Numbered from the stretch's first letter, positions 31,776-40,838 are shown. The stretch is DNA of 50,214 nt from CAZGLR01 sp964526635 (GCA_964526635.1 CAZGLR010000009.1:1-50214); one strand, 5' to 3'. Translations and numbers: made by a program. The notes: generated from the letters alone by a model not told the origin.

Positions 31776-32849
31776 ATGACAGTGCGCACTATCGTTATCG
31801 CTTGTATCATCGTTTGTATATGCTTTTCGGTTGCACCGGCCGGCAAAGAGTACCGTTTCGAATACCAGAAAATCGTCAATGTTCGTCCGACACTTGAGTT
31901 GACCATCAATAATGCCAATGGCAACGTTCGGGTGATGGCTTCAAGTGAATATAATTTACGCGTGGATGCGACCAAGCGTATCTATGCCGAAAGCAAATCC
32001 GACGCCGATCTGATTGCCGATCATATTCAGATCGGGGTCAATGCCACCGAGGGGCATTTTATCATCGAACCGCATTTCAGGAAAATCGAAAACCGGTCGC
32101 CGTCGTTCTGGGAAAAACTACTCGGGCGTTCCGGGGAACAGGCCTATGGCGCGGTGGATTTTGTGGTGATGGTTCCGGTTGACTGCAACCTGGCAGTTTA
32201 TAATACTTCGGGAAATATTGAAGTTACCGGGTTGCGGGGACATGTCAATCTTAATGGCGCTGGTGGGAATGTAGCTGTCCGTAACATCGAGGGACCGCTC
32301 GATATCGCCAACAGCTCCGGTGAGATTATCCTGCAGGACATCGAAGGCAGTGTTCATATCAACGCGACCGGTGCCAATATCAATTTTTCGGGAATCACCG
32401 GCAATGTCGAGTTAACCAACAGTTCCGGCCAGACAACCGGTGAATATTTACTTGGTGATCTGATCCTGGCCAAAACAATAGGCGAGATTGAATTGAATCA
32501 TATTGAGGGTGACATCCGTATAAAATCAACGTCGGGTAAAATATTAATCGGGCAGGACTATGGCTCGCTGGATATCTATAACGAGTATGGCGACATATCG
32601 GTGAAGACAGAATTGCGATCACAGAAGGACTATCTGATTGAGACGGTCTCCGGATCGATTGATTTCATGATTCCCGAAGACAGCGGTGGCTGGGTGACGA
32701 TGGAGGTCAGCTCCGGCGATATCGATGCCCGTATTCCGATCGCGATTCAATCGTTTTCTAAAACGCGCCTCGAGGGCAGTTTCGGGACCGAGGGTCCCCG
32801 GATATCACTGGCGACACAGTCGGGCGATATTGTCCTGGCCGAGTTTTGA
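31776..32849 (+). CDS. Exported DUF4097-type beta-helix protein
   Basis: The 357-residue protein has a signal peptide (MTVRTIVIACIIVCICFSVAPA). The mature part is full of short repeats such as YNTSGNIEVTGLRG, LNGAGGNVAVRNIEG, NSSGEIILQDIEG and TSGKILIG, each giving one rung of a right-handed beta-helix, the DUF4097 pattern. Such proteins are often encoded beside ECF sigma factors or their anti-sigma factors. The role is unknown, perhaps surface structure or a sensor. AGGAG seven bases upstream supports ATG 31776. Ten bases separate it from the sigma gene. Confidence 0.85.
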   Translation: MTVRTIVIACIIVCICFSVAPAGKEYRFEYQKIVNVRPTLELTINNANGNVRVMASSEYNLRVDATKRIYAESKSDADLIADHIQIGVNATEGHFIIEPHFRKIENRSPSFWEKLLGRSGEQAYGAVDFVVMVPVDCNLAVYNTSGNIEVTGLRGHVNLNGAGGNVAVRNIEGPLDIANSSGEIILQDIEGSVHINATGANINFSGITGNVELTNSSGQTTGEYLLGDLILAKTIGEIELNHIEGDIRIKSTSGKILIGQDYGSLDIYNEYGDISVKTELRSQKDYLIETVSGSIDFMIPEDSGGWVTMEVSSGDIDARIPIAIQSFSKTRLEGSFGTEGPRISLATQSGDIVLAEF

Positions 32850-32868
32850 TCGCCCGACATAGGAAGTC

Positions 32869-34074
32869 ATGCGACAGATTGTTGGATACATATTAGCTGC
32901 AGCATTACTGGCGGGGATCGCCTCCGGGCAGCCCGATGAGACGCCGTATCAGACATTTGTTAAAATCTCCCATTCCAGTGATGGCACCTATGCGCTTGAT
33001 TCGACCGGCCAGGCCTGGAAGTTCGATATAGAAAAAGGTGCCTTCGTCGAAACCGATCGTTTCCATGAAAGCTCCACGAAATCGTCGACGACCGTTGAAG
33101 ATTATGCCCGCGATGGCATGATGCTGCCGCCGGAGGTGCGTTGCACCGATATAATTAGCGGTGATGTTGTCGATTTCTTCGATGAGGTCGTGGTCGCTGT
33201 CGACGAACGGGTCGAGGGCAGTGTCTTTAGTTTCCGGGATGTGACTGTCTATGGCCTGGTCACCGGGGATGTCGTGAGTTTCCGTACGGTGACAGTCGAA
33301 GATGGCGCTGAGGTTCGCGGCAATGTCGTCGCCAAGGATGTTCGCGAGAGCCGCACCGGCCGTATCCGTGGCCAGCATATGGAATTGTCGTTTCCCGAGC
33401 TGGTCAATCTTTCGATACCATTTGCCTTCGACTGGACCCGCCTGCTGCCGATTGTTTTTACCGGTATTGTCATTTTTATCTGTCTGATTGTCAGTGCGAT
33501 TGTTCCCAAGCCATTGCGCCGGGTACAGACCAGGGTGGAAACAGAGCCGTTTAAGTCGTTCCTCATGGGCATAATCGGCTGGTTTGCGATCCTGCCGGTG
33601 TTTATTCTGCTGTTGATCACGATCGTTGGTATTCCGGTGGCGTTTCTGGCCTATCCGCTGATAATTGTCGCTGCGATTGTCCTCGGTTTTGCATCGGTTT
33701 CGGTGACGATTGGCGAGCGTGTCGGCAAAGCGCTGAACTGGCCGGAGCTTTCGATTTACACTACCTGCCTGATTGGCGTCTTTGCGGTCCAGTTGCTTCT
33801 GGTTTTATCCAGCCTGCTTTCGATGATTGGTCTCCGGCCGCTGGGCGGTGTTGTCGTCGTTTTTTATATTTTGATCGCCAGTGTGGCCGTGACCATCGGA
33901 ATGGGCGGTGTGATACTCACCCGTTTTGGTGTCAAACGGCGTCAGCCCAAAGTCGTCCCCACACCGCCGCAACCGAAACCGGCGCCGCCGCCGCTGCAGA
34001 CTGCGCCGGAGTCATCCTCGGAAACACCCCAGCCGCCGCCGCCGAAACCACCGCCGCCGCCCGATTCCGATTAG
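32869..34074 (+). CDS. Bactofilin-like domain membrane protein with proline-rich tail
   Basis: The 401-residue protein has a signal peptide. A beta-helix segment follows (residues about 90-170: ISGDVVDFFDEVVVAVDERVEGSVFSFRDVTVYG and on), as in polymer-forming bactofilins but placed on the exported side. Four or five membrane helices span about 190-350. The C-terminal tail is highly Pro-rich (PPQPKPAPPPLQ, PPPPKPPPPPDSD) and probably faces the cytoplasm. It may link an outer polymer to the inner membrane. AGGA precedes the ATG. It lies 19 bases after the DUF4097 gene in the same operon. Confidence 0.8.
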   Translation: MRQIVGYILAAALLAGIASGQPDETPYQTFVKISHSSDGTYALDSTGQAWKFDIEKGAFVETDRFHESSTKSSTTVEDYARDGMMLPPEVRCTDIISGDVVDFFDEVVVAVDERVEGSVFSFRDVTVYGLVTGDVVSFRTVTVEDGAEVRGNVVAKDVRESRTGRIRGQHMELSFPELVNLSIPFAFDWTRLLPIVFTGIVIFICLIVSAIVPKPLRRVQTRVETEPFKSFLMGIIGWFAILPVFILLLITIVGIPVAFLAYPLIIVAAIVLGFASVSVTIGERVGKALNWPELSIYTTCLIGVFAVQLLLVLSSLLSMIGLRPLGGVVVVFYILIASVAVTIGMGGVILTRFGVKRRQPKVVPTPPQPKPAPPPLQTAPESSSETPQPPPPKPPPPPDSD

Positions 34075-34144
34075 GCCGCAACCCATCGCGCAGTTTTCCC
34101 GTCTAATAGACACATCAGATAAGTTTTCACGAAGGCAGGGCACA

Positions 34145-35005
34145 ATGCATAATGGTAAGTATTGTCTAATCCTGGCGGTATGTTGTGTCGTTGTGATCGG
34201 AACGACAGCCGCCCGATACCGGGCCGAATTCAATCGCGTTATCGATGCTGATCCCGCTGTCCGCGAGATTATCCTGACCGCCGATATCGATGCCGGCAGT
34301 ATGGATGTCATGGTGCACGATGGCGTTCCGATGGTTGAGATAGCAGTGGTGTACCATTTACGAAAAGTTGAAATTGACGTCGAGTATGAGGCTGCCGGCG
34401 ATGTCGGGGAGGTTTTCTTGAATGCCTCGCGATTGAGCCGCTTTGGTGATATCGACAGTCGCGACTGCCGCTGGGAGGTATCGCTCTCAACGGATTATAC
34501 CTGGGATATGCAGTTGGATATCGGGGCCGGCGATTTCCGCTATGATTTGTCCGGACTGCCGCTTGAAAATTTCGAGCTCGATATGGGCGCGGGGAATTTT
34601 GAGTTGTTTTTCAGAAACGAGAATCCGGTTGAGTTGCGGTCGCTTGATATCGATGCCGGAGCCGGGGAGTTAAGAGTTATTGGTTTGGGATACAGTAACT
34701 TCACTATGTTGAATCTCGATGGTGGCGCGGGCGAATTCGTGTTGAATTTCGACGGGTTAACCGATGGCTTCCACGAGGCCAGTCTTGATGTGGGCATCGG
34801 TGAATTGCGTTTGGAACTGCCGGAAAGTTTGCCGGTGTCGATTGTTGCTTCGGATGGCTGGTTTCAGTCGATTGAACTGGATCATGCCGATATTCGCAAA
34901 TATCGGGGACGATATGAAAGCCGTGATTTTGACCGGGCATCATATGGTCTGAAGATCGATCTGGACGTCGGCATGGGCGAAGCGGTTATCGCCTCGTCGC
35001 GCTGA
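34145..35005 (+). CDS. Exported toast-rack/DUF2154-like beta protein
   Basis: The 286-residue protein has a signal peptide (MHNGKYCLILAVCCVVVIGTTA). The body repeats D-[IM]-G-A-G-[DNE]-[FL] units: QLDIGAGDFRYDLSG, ELDMGAGNFELFF, DIDAGAGELRVIG, NLDGGAGEFVLNF and SLDVGIGELRLELP. This is the pattern of the toast-rack family. I reject the longer frame from 33926 because its first 70 residues only mirror the Pro-rich tail of the previous gene. No enzymatic motif is present. It is the third exported beta-structure protein in a row behind the ECF sigma gene. Confidence 0.82.
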   Translation: MHNGKYCLILAVCCVVVIGTTAARYRAEFNRVIDADPAVREIILTADIDAGSMDVMVHDGVPMVEIAVVYHLRKVEIDVEYEAAGDVGEVFLNASRLSRFGDIDSRDCRWEVSLSTDYTWDMQLDIGAGDFRYDLSGLPLENFELDMGAGNFELFFRNENPVELRSLDIDAGAGELRVIGLGYSNFTMLNLDGGAGEFVLNFDGLTDGFHEASLDVGIGELRLELPESLPVSIVASDGWFQSIELDHADIRKYRGRYESRDFDRASYGLKIDLDVGMGEAVIASSR

Positions 35006-35041
35006 GGACAGGGGGAGAAAAGGCTTGACTTTCGGGACCGT

Positions 35042-35116
35042 ATATGGAAAATTGTACATCTGGCCGTCGATTGGTAAGGTCGGCCATCCCGTTGAAGGAC
35101 AATAAATTTTCCATAT
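35042..35116. promoter_or_regulatory. Long nested inverted repeat in the leader of the STAS gene
   Basis: ATATGGAAAATT (35042-35053) and AATTTTCCATAT (35105-35116) are perfect inverted 12-mers. Inside them TGGCCG (35061-35066) and CGGCCA (35081-35086) form a second stem. The outer stem ends four bases before the GGAG ribosome site of the STAS gene. The element could be an RNA structure controlling translation or a cruciform binding site. Confidence 0.5.
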
Positions 35117-35129
35117 CTCGGAGAAGACC

Positions 35130-35465
35130 ATGAAGTTGAATCATCGCGAAGAAGCAGGCGTCACTATTATCGAGCCCAGGGGAAAGATTATGGGCGGTCC
35201 CGAATCCACCGCGCTCCACGATCTCCTGCACGATCTCATCGAGCAGAAAAAGACCAATGTCGTTATCGATTTGAGCAGGGTTGACTGGATGAATTCAACC
35301 GGCCTGGGGTTGTTGATCTCCGGTTTGACGACGATGCGGAAAGCGGGCGGGGAGTTGAAACTGGCCAACGTAACCGAAAAGATTCAATCGCTTCTGACGA
35401 TTACCAAACTGGTAACGATATTCAAGGCTTTCGATACAGTCGACGAAGCGGTCAAGTCATTCTAA
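35130..35465 (+). CDS. STAS-domain anti-sigma factor antagonist
   Basis: A 111-residue SpoIIAA/RsbV-type protein. The phosphorylatable serine is Ser56 in VDWMNSTGLGLL, preceded by IIEPRGKIMG and VVIDLSR. When dephosphorylated such proteins bind the RsbW-type kinase. The kinase and a RsbU-type phosphatase are encoded directly downstream. A GGAG site precedes the ATG. A terminator-like hairpin between this gene and the kinase may raise antagonist over kinase. Confidence 0.93.
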   Translation: MKLNHREEAGVTIIEPRGKIMGGPESTALHDLLHDLIEQKKTNVVIDLSRVDWMNSTGLGLLISGLTTMRKAGGELKLANVTEKIQSLLTITKLVTIFKAFDTVDEAVKSF

Positions 35466-35490
35466 ATGAGGTGACCTAAGGCTTAAAATC

Positions 35491-35521
35491 GGCAGGTGAT
35501 ACTAATGCCTGCCTTTTTTTT
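35491..35521 (+). terminator. Intrinsic terminator between antagonist and kinase genes
   Basis: GGCAGG (35491-35496) pairs with CCTGCC (35508-35513), followed by eight T residues. The stem is short but the T tract is strong. The following kinase gene starts 11 bases later, so it would depend on read-through or a promoter I cannot see. Confidence 0.7.
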
Positions 35522-35531
35522 GAGATATCAC

Positions 35532-35957
35532 ATGGATAAGCCACAGATACTGCCTGATGGAATTAAGATTCCCTCTTCCACTGACTTCCTGGCCGATGTC
35601 GATCAATATCTGGAAGAGCGACTGGTTGGGGCCGGCATTGATACGTCAACCGTAACCGATTTGGCTATTTCCGTGTCGGAACTGGTCAACAACGCTATCC
35701 TGCACGGCAATAAGTCCGATTTATCCAAATCCGTTCATATCAACATCACCATCGATTCATCGGAAGTACGGATCGTAGTTACCGACGAGGGTGAACAGGG
35801 GTATAATCCCGAGGAGTTGGAAAATCCAATCGCCGACGAGAATCTGCTTAAAGAAGTTGGTCGGGGTCTATTCATCGTGCGTAATTTCGTCGATGATCTC
35901 AGGGTTGAGCAGGTCGACTCCGGCGGCACGCGCGTGGAAATTATCAAGAAATTTTAG
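35532..35957 (+). CDS. RsbW/SpoIIAB-type serine kinase anti-sigma factor
   Basis: The 141-residue GHKL ATPase has the N box SVSELVNNAILHGN, the G1 box VVTDEGEQGYNP and the G2 region LLKEVGRGLFIVRNFVDDL. It is the expected partner and kinase of the STAS protein encoded just upstream. The target sigma factor or output is not clear. The nearest sigma gene is the ECF factor at 31.1 kb, and ECF factors are not usual RsbW targets. The start at 35532 avoids an N-terminal extension that would be translated from the terminator hairpin. Confidence 0.92.
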   Translation: MDKPQILPDGIKIPSSTDFLADVDQYLEERLVGAGIDTSTVTDLAISVSELVNNAILHGNKSDLSKSVHINITIDSSEVRIVVTDEGEQGYNPEELENPIADENLLKEVGRGLFIVRNFVDDLRVEQVDSGGTRVEIIKKF

Positions 35958-35981
35958 CGTCTCGCACGGCGTTCGGCCAGC

Positions 35982-38231
35982 ATGAGTACGCAGCAAATTA
36001 TATTCGCCGGAATTTATTGCGCCTTTGGCGCCGGGCTGATCTTTTTGGCCGTCCTGGTCATCCGGGATTCATGGCACCTTCGGCTCAATCGTGTGACAGC
36101 AGCCATGCTTTTTCTGGCCGGCCTGGGGCCGGTCTTTGTCGCACTGGGGTCAGTTATATCTCCGTACCAGGAGAACGCACCCTTCCGCGAGTCCTTCTTT
36201 TACAATCTCTTCTATATCTGGGAATTATTTTTCCCGGTTCTGGTGTATTTTTCCTGGACGTTTCCGCTTGATCGTATCGAGGCTAAGCCGACCCGATGGC
36301 GCTTTTTGATCTTTGTGCCGCATGTGTTCCATGTTCTGCTTGTAGTTGTCCTGGCCGATACCGATAGAATCCTCGATTTCCTCACGGTCGATACAACCGG
36401 CGGCGGCATATGGAATTCAATTATTGAATCGATTACATCGATGCTGAAATGGGTGATGATTCCGGTCGGCCTGCTTTTGTCTACCCATAAATCGATGTTC
36501 TCGCTGGTAAATTTGGTCTATGTCTTTATCGCGGTGACCTATTTGTATCTGGGGATGCGGTCGGTCGAGGATCGTCAGATCAAAATGCAGGTACGGGTAA
36601 TTATCTTCGGCCTGCATATCGCGCTGGGATTGTATATTTTCACAGCTATTCTTCCCCATCTCTTTGCCCTTGAGCTTTCGACGATGCTGACGCATCTGTT
36701 GATGTTTTTGGCCCTGGTGGCCGGGGTCGGGTCGATTGCCTATGCGATTATCCGCTACCAATTCCTTGACATACGACTGATTGTCCGGCAGTCGCTGGTA
36801 TATACCGCTTCATCGGCCCTGCTGGTCGGCCTCTACCTGATATTACTGACCCAGGTATCGGGCCTGCTGGAGTCGATGCTGGGGCAGTCGGTGCCGGTGT
36901 TGAATATTATCTTCATTATCGTGGCGTTGATTCTGTTTCAACCGATCAATTCGCGCATCGACAATCTTATCAAGCGGATGTTCATTCGCGACGACAGCGA
37001 TTACCGGACGATCATCAACCGGCTGTCGGCCCGGATTATTAATATTCTTGATCGCGAGCAGCTCTTCAGGCTGGTCGAGGAAACGCTTAAAAACAGTATG
37101 CAGGTGGGCGGGGTCGGCTTTTCACTGTATGACGATGCCAGCCAGGCCTATGTCTATTTTGCGGCGAGCGGCGCTCCGGAAAATCGCCTGGCCGACACCG
37201 ACCCGATGCTGGGGGCGATTGGTCAGCTTACCGCGCCGACCTTTTATGATCGCATCGAAACCTGGAAACGGGGATCCTCACTGGCCACGATGATGCAGGT
37301 TCGCAACGTGAAAGTAGTGGTGCCGTTGCGCGATCGCGAACATCTGCTGGGATTTCTGGCCCTGAGTGAAAAAACCTCGGGCTTCGGATTCTCTTATGAA
37401 GATATGAGCCTGCTGTCGACGTTTGCCAATCAGATGGTGGTAGCGCTGACCAACGTCCGGCTGTATCGTGAATCGCTGATCAAACAGCGGCTTGAAGAAG
37501 AAATGAATCTGGCCCGGACGATTCAGATGACCCTGCTGCCGGAAGCACCGCCTCATGGGCCCAGTTTTTCGATAACCGCCCACAGCAAGCCATCGCGGAC
37601 CGTCGGAGGCGATTTTTATGATTTCGTCCCGATTGATGATAACGGCGGATTTGCTATGGTTATCGCCGATGTCTCGGGCAAGGGAATGCCGGCGGCACTG
37701 CTGGCGGCGCAGATCCAGGCGGCGCTGCGTTCGGAAGTAGGCAATCGCCGCAATGTGTCCGACACAATCTCCAATGTCAATAATATCATCACCGGCTTGT
37801 CTTCGTCATCGGGGAAATACGCCACGTTGTTTTATGGAGTCTTTACGCCGGAAAACAGTGAGTTTGAATATGCCAACGCCGGACATAATTATCCGGTGCT
37901 GGTACGCAGCGACGGCGCCTGCGAATTTTTGGACAGGGGCGGGGTGATCGTGGGTGCCTTCTCCGGATGCTCATATGAATCCTGCCGGTTGCGGCTGCAT
38001 CCCAATGACATGATTTTCTTTTATACCGATGGTCTATCCGAAGCCCAAAATGCCATCGAGGAAGAATACGGTGAAAAACGAATCATTGACTATTTGCAAA
38101 AAAACCGGCACCTTGATGTCGAACTGTTGAAACAATCGATCCTGCGGGAAGTAGAAACCTTTACTGCATCCAAAACCCAGGAGGATGATACAACCCTGGT
38201 TATACTGAAGATCAACGGACAGCGGGTATGA
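35982..38231 (+). CDS. Membrane GAF-PP2C phosphatase, RsbU/SpoIIE type
   Basis: The 749-residue protein has about nine membrane helices (residues 1-320), a GAF-like domain (about 345-490), a helical linker (EEEMNLARTIQMTLLPEAPP) and a PP2C-type phosphatase domain. The linker is typical of RsbU proteins. The metal sites are GGDFYDF, VIADVSGKGMPAALLAA, FFYTDGLSEAQN and EDDTTLVIL. It should dephosphorylate the STAS protein in response to a signal sensed by the membrane or GAF part. With the two preceding genes it forms a complete partner switch. It overlaps the next gene by four bases. Confidence 0.93.
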   Translation: MSTQQIIFAGIYCAFGAGLIFLAVLVIRDSWHLRLNRVTAAMLFLAGLGPVFVALGSVISPYQENAPFRESFFYNLFYIWELFFPVLVYFSWTFPLDRIEAKPTRWRFLIFVPHVFHVLLVVVLADTDRILDFLTVDTTGGGIWNSIIESITSMLKWVMIPVGLLLSTHKSMFSLVNLVYVFIAVTYLYLGMRSVEDRQIKMQVRVIIFGLHIALGLYIFTAILPHLFALELSTMLTHLLMFLALVAGVGSIAYAIIRYQFLDIRLIVRQSLVYTASSALLVGLYLILLTQVSGLLESMLGQSVPVLNIIFIIVALILFQPINSRIDNLIKRMFIRDDSDYRTIINRLSARIINILDREQLFRLVEETLKNSMQVGGVGFSLYDDASQAYVYFAASGAPENRLADTDPMLGAIGQLTAPTFYDRIETWKRGSSLATMMQVRNVKVVVPLRDREHLLGFLALSEKTSGFGFSYEDMSLLSTFANQMVVALTNVRLYRESLIKQRLEEEMNLARTIQMTLLPEAPPHGPSFSITAHSKPSRTVGGDFYDFVPIDDNGGFAMVIADVSGKGMPAALLAAQIQAALRSEVGNRRNVSDTISNVNNIITGLSSSSGKYATLFYGVFTPENSEFEYANAGHNYPVLVRSDGACEFLDRGGVIVGAFSGCSYESCRLRLHPNDMIFFYTDGLSEAQNAIEEEYGEKRIIDYLQKNRHLDVELLKQSILREVETFTASKTQEDDTTLVILKINGQRV

Positions 38232-38833
38232 TGGAACGTAATTTTGATATACTGATAAGCGGCAAAGAATTCAAAAAAATCAATGATCATAACGGGTATC
38301 GGTTTTGTCCGCGCTGTACGGCGGCGCTGAGCATTTCGCCGGTCGAGGATGTCATCCGGCCGCATTGTCCCTCGTGCGGCTTCGTCTTTTATCAAAATCC
38401 GGCGCCGGCTGCGGGTGCCATCATTGTCGAGGATAATCGTATCCTGCTGGTGCAACGTTCGGTCGATCCCCGCAAGGGGGACTGGTGTATCCCGGCTGGA
38501 TTTACCGAATGGACCGAACATCCGCAGCAGACCGCGGTACGCGAACTGAAAGAAGAAACCGGCCTCGATATCCGACTGACAGATCTGTTCGAGATGTTTA
38601 TGGGGATGGATGATCCCCGGACCCATGCGCTGTTGATATTATATCTGGGCGAGATTGTCGGGGGAGAACTGACTGCCGGTGACGACGCTGCCGAAGCCCG
38701 GTTTTTCGGTTTCGATGATTTGCCTGAGAATATCGCCTTCGAGGCGCATGAGTCGGCATTGATGCTGTACCAACGCCGTTTTCTGAATGACGAGTCTGCG
38801 AATCCCAAATCAACGAGCGGGGGCGGAGAATGA
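38228..38833 (+). CDS. Nudix hydrolase with N-terminal zinc ribbon
   Basis: The 201-residue protein has a four-Cys ribbon: CPRC at residues about 27-30 and CPSCGFVFYQNP at about 47-58. The Nudix box follows: GFTEWTEHPQQTAVRELKEETGL. The ribbon-plus-Nudix order is that of NudC NADH pyrophosphatases, but the NudC motif SQPWPFPxS is not seen. An ADP-ribose or other nucleoside-diphosphate substrate is therefore possible. It overlaps the genes on both sides by four bases, and so is translationally coupled inside the signalling operon. Confidence 0.88.
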   Translation: MMERNFDILISGKEFKKINDHNGYRFCPRCTAALSISPVEDVIRPHCPSCGFVFYQNPAPAAGAIIVEDNRILLVQRSVDPRKGDWCIPAGFTEWTEHPQQTAVRELKEETGLDIRLTDLFEMFMGMDDPRTHALLILYLGEIVGGELTAGDDAAEARFFGFDDLPENIAFEAHESALMLYQRRFLNDESANPKSTSGGGE

Positions 38834-40602
38834 TGTCAAGAATGGCTTCTATGTGCAGGGCGGGTATGGGGTGTTTCTGGTGTATGATGATTCTGGCCGG
38901 TATGGTTTGCGCTCAGAATAAGGACCTGGAGCTTCCTCAGTACACCCGGGAAAAAGTCGAGACACCTTTGATTTCAATCGGGATCGACGCTGAGCAATGG
39001 GTGATTACGGTTTTTGAGGACATTGGTGAGTCTCAGTATCGCTATCAGAAATCTGATGTGACAGCAGGCAGCGGGCGCATTACCCTGGGATCCGATTTTG
39101 TTTTTACCACTACTGAATTTACCACGCCCGATGATGTCATCCCGGTCGATCAGATAACGACTATCGAGTATACGTCCGATTTGATCGATGGCAAGCTGGC
39201 CCTCGATTTCCTGCGCGTGACCTATGACGGTGAACCGCGTCGCTCGGCGCGTAACCGAAACCGCGTGGAAGTAACCGGACCGATTGTGATCGGTCGGACC
39301 GAATTCATTCGGGGATCGGTCGTGGCCTTTGCCGGCGATATTGAGGTCAACGGCGAAGTCAACGGCGATGTCGTTGCACTCATGGGCAATATTGTCATCG
39401 GACCCTCGGCCGTGGTGCGCGGTGACGTCCACGCCGCTGAGGGCGAAGTGACGCTGGCTCCCGAGTCGTCAGTGTTCGGACTGGTGCACTACGGTGACCG
39501 CAAACCCAGCAGCCGCAAGGGTCGCATCAGCCGCTGGCGTGATCGCGATGAGGAATTCCAGCCGGAATTACGGTTGAAATATGACCGGGTCGATGGTCTG
39601 GCCGCGATGGCGGGTGTATCGTATCATCATCCTGATTCGATTTTGCCGTCTTTTTCAGTTCTGGCCGGGTATGCCCTTGAATCAGAGCGGCTTCGCTACG
39701 ATATTGGACTGACGCAGACAGTGCTGCGGGGCCGTTTCCCGCTGCAAATCGGCGGCCGGGTTTACAAGCTGCTTGATTCCGATGATGACAAATTTATCAG
39801 CGATGATGAAAACTCGTTGTTCGTGTTTTGGTTTAATGAAGACTGGAAAGACTGGTACGAGGCCGAGGGCGCCTATGCGTTCGTCCGCTTCTGGTTTCTG
39901 GGCTTCAATAATCTCGAAATCGGATATCTGGCCGAGGATCACCGGTTTTTTCGGGCTCATCCGCGTTTGTGGGCGGTCTTTGGCGCCAAGCAGTTTCGCA
40001 GCAATTTTTCAGCGCTGCCGCTGACGCAGAGCGAAAAATACGAGGCTGTCGATCGTAAGGGGATCAGCAGTCTCAAAGCAAAACTGACCATCGATACGCG
40101 CAACGACGTCGACCGTACACGGCGCGGCTGGCTGGCATCCGCCGAGTACGAAAACAGTTCGACCGATGGTAACGGCGACTATAATTTTGACCGCTATGAA
40201 TTCCGCGCGATGCGGTTTCAGCCATTGTCACGCTATCATACGATCCATCTTGGCGCTGCCTACGGCCGTATTGAAAACGATCTGGTGCCGTTGCAGCGTT
40301 TGTTCTACCTGGGCGGGCTGGGCACGATTCACGGTATGGATCACAAGGAGCAATTCGGCAAGGAATTTATCCTGACAACCGCTTCATATCGCTTCATGAT
40401 TCCCGGATCAGATTTGATGCCGTTTGTTCAGTACGACGGCGGCAGGATCGGTGCCGAACGACTTGGGCCGGGACAGACCTGGTTCAACTCGGTCAGTCTC
40501 GGGATCGACTTCGATTACAAATTCCGGCTGTTTGTCTCCAAGCGCATGGACCGTGACGATGATGTCGTTATTTATGCCCGTTTTTCACCCGCAGCGTTTT
40601 AG
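38830..40602 (+). CDS. Outer-membrane Omp85-like barrel with N-terminal bactofilin-like domain
   Basis: The 590-residue protein has a signal peptide. A beta-helix segment spans about 145-220 (VTGPIVIGRTEFIRG, VNGEVNGDVVALMG, VVRGDVHAAEGEVTL), matching bactofilin-like polymers. A large beta-barrel domain from about 240 follows. Barrel evidence is TIDTRNDVDRTRRGWLASAEYE, RLFYLGGLGTIHGMD (compare the Omp85 GGxxSxRG motif), FVQYDGGRIG, GIDFDYKFRLFVSKRMDR and a C-terminal Phe. The combination suggests an outer-membrane anchor for an exported polymer. The first 20 residues contain several Met and Cys, so the exact start is uncertain. It overlaps the Nudix gene by four bases. Confidence 0.78.
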   Translation: MMSRMASMCRAGMGCFWCMMILAGMVCAQNKDLELPQYTREKVETPLISIGIDAEQWVITVFEDIGESQYRYQKSDVTAGSGRITLGSDFVFTTTEFTTPDDVIPVDQITTIEYTSDLIDGKLALDFLRVTYDGEPRRSARNRNRVEVTGPIVIGRTEFIRGSVVAFAGDIEVNGEVNGDVVALMGNIVIGPSAVVRGDVHAAEGEVTLAPESSVFGLVHYGDRKPSSRKGRISRWRDRDEEFQPELRLKYDRVDGLAAMAGVSYHHPDSILPSFSVLAGYALESERLRYDIGLTQTVLRGRFPLQIGGRVYKLLDSDDDKFISDDENSLFVFWFNEDWKDWYEAEGAYAFVRFWFLGFNNLEIGYLAEDHRFFRAHPRLWAVFGAKQFRSNFSALPLTQSEKYEAVDRKGISSLKAKLTIDTRNDVDRTRRGWLASAEYENSSTDGNGDYNFDRYEFRAMRFQPLSRYHTIHLGAAYGRIENDLVPLQRLFYLGGLGTIHGMDHKEQFGKEFILTTASYRFMIPGSDLMPFVQYDGGRIGAERLGPGQTWFNSVSLGIDFDYKFRLFVSKRMDRDDDVVIYARFSPAAF

Positions 40603-40771
40603 TTAAGTTGTTTATTTATAATATCTTGGCCACTAACCTCCGGCGACCCTGTCGGGTCATGGACCGGCCATCGTCTGGCGCGCCGCAACAGCCCGCTTAT
40701 CTCCCGTTTCGCCAAAGTTAATTAGGTATATCAGATACCCTGTTGGTATCCATGATTAACCGGCCGAAACC

Positions 40772-40798
40772 TAAGCCTTTTCGCCTAACTGCCGATAA
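40772..40798 (+). promoter_or_regulatory. Sigma-28 (FliA)-type promoter
   Basis: TAAG (40772-40775), 15 bases, then GCCGATAA (40791-40798). This differs from the sigma-28 consensus TAAA-N15-GCCGATAA by one base. Transcription would begin about 33 bases before the histidine-kinase ATG, with GGAG as ribosome site. The rest of the 236-base gap holds two small hairpins (GACCC/GGGTC at 40645-40658 and GATACC/GGTATC at 40734-40750) and nothing else I recognise. Confidence 0.65.
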
Positions 40799-40838
40799 AA
40801 GAAATGGTTAGACCCTTGAGGGATAGTCTGGAGAATAT

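Noticed and set aside
33926..34144. N-terminal extension of the toast-rack gene
   Set aside because: It is an out-of-frame reading of the Pro-rich tail of the gene before. A signal peptide starts at 34145.
40603..40838. Cyclic-di-GMP or other riboswitch before the histidine kinase
   Set aside because: Small hairpins are present but no recognisable aptamer core. The sigma-28-type promoter explains the conserved-looking bases better.
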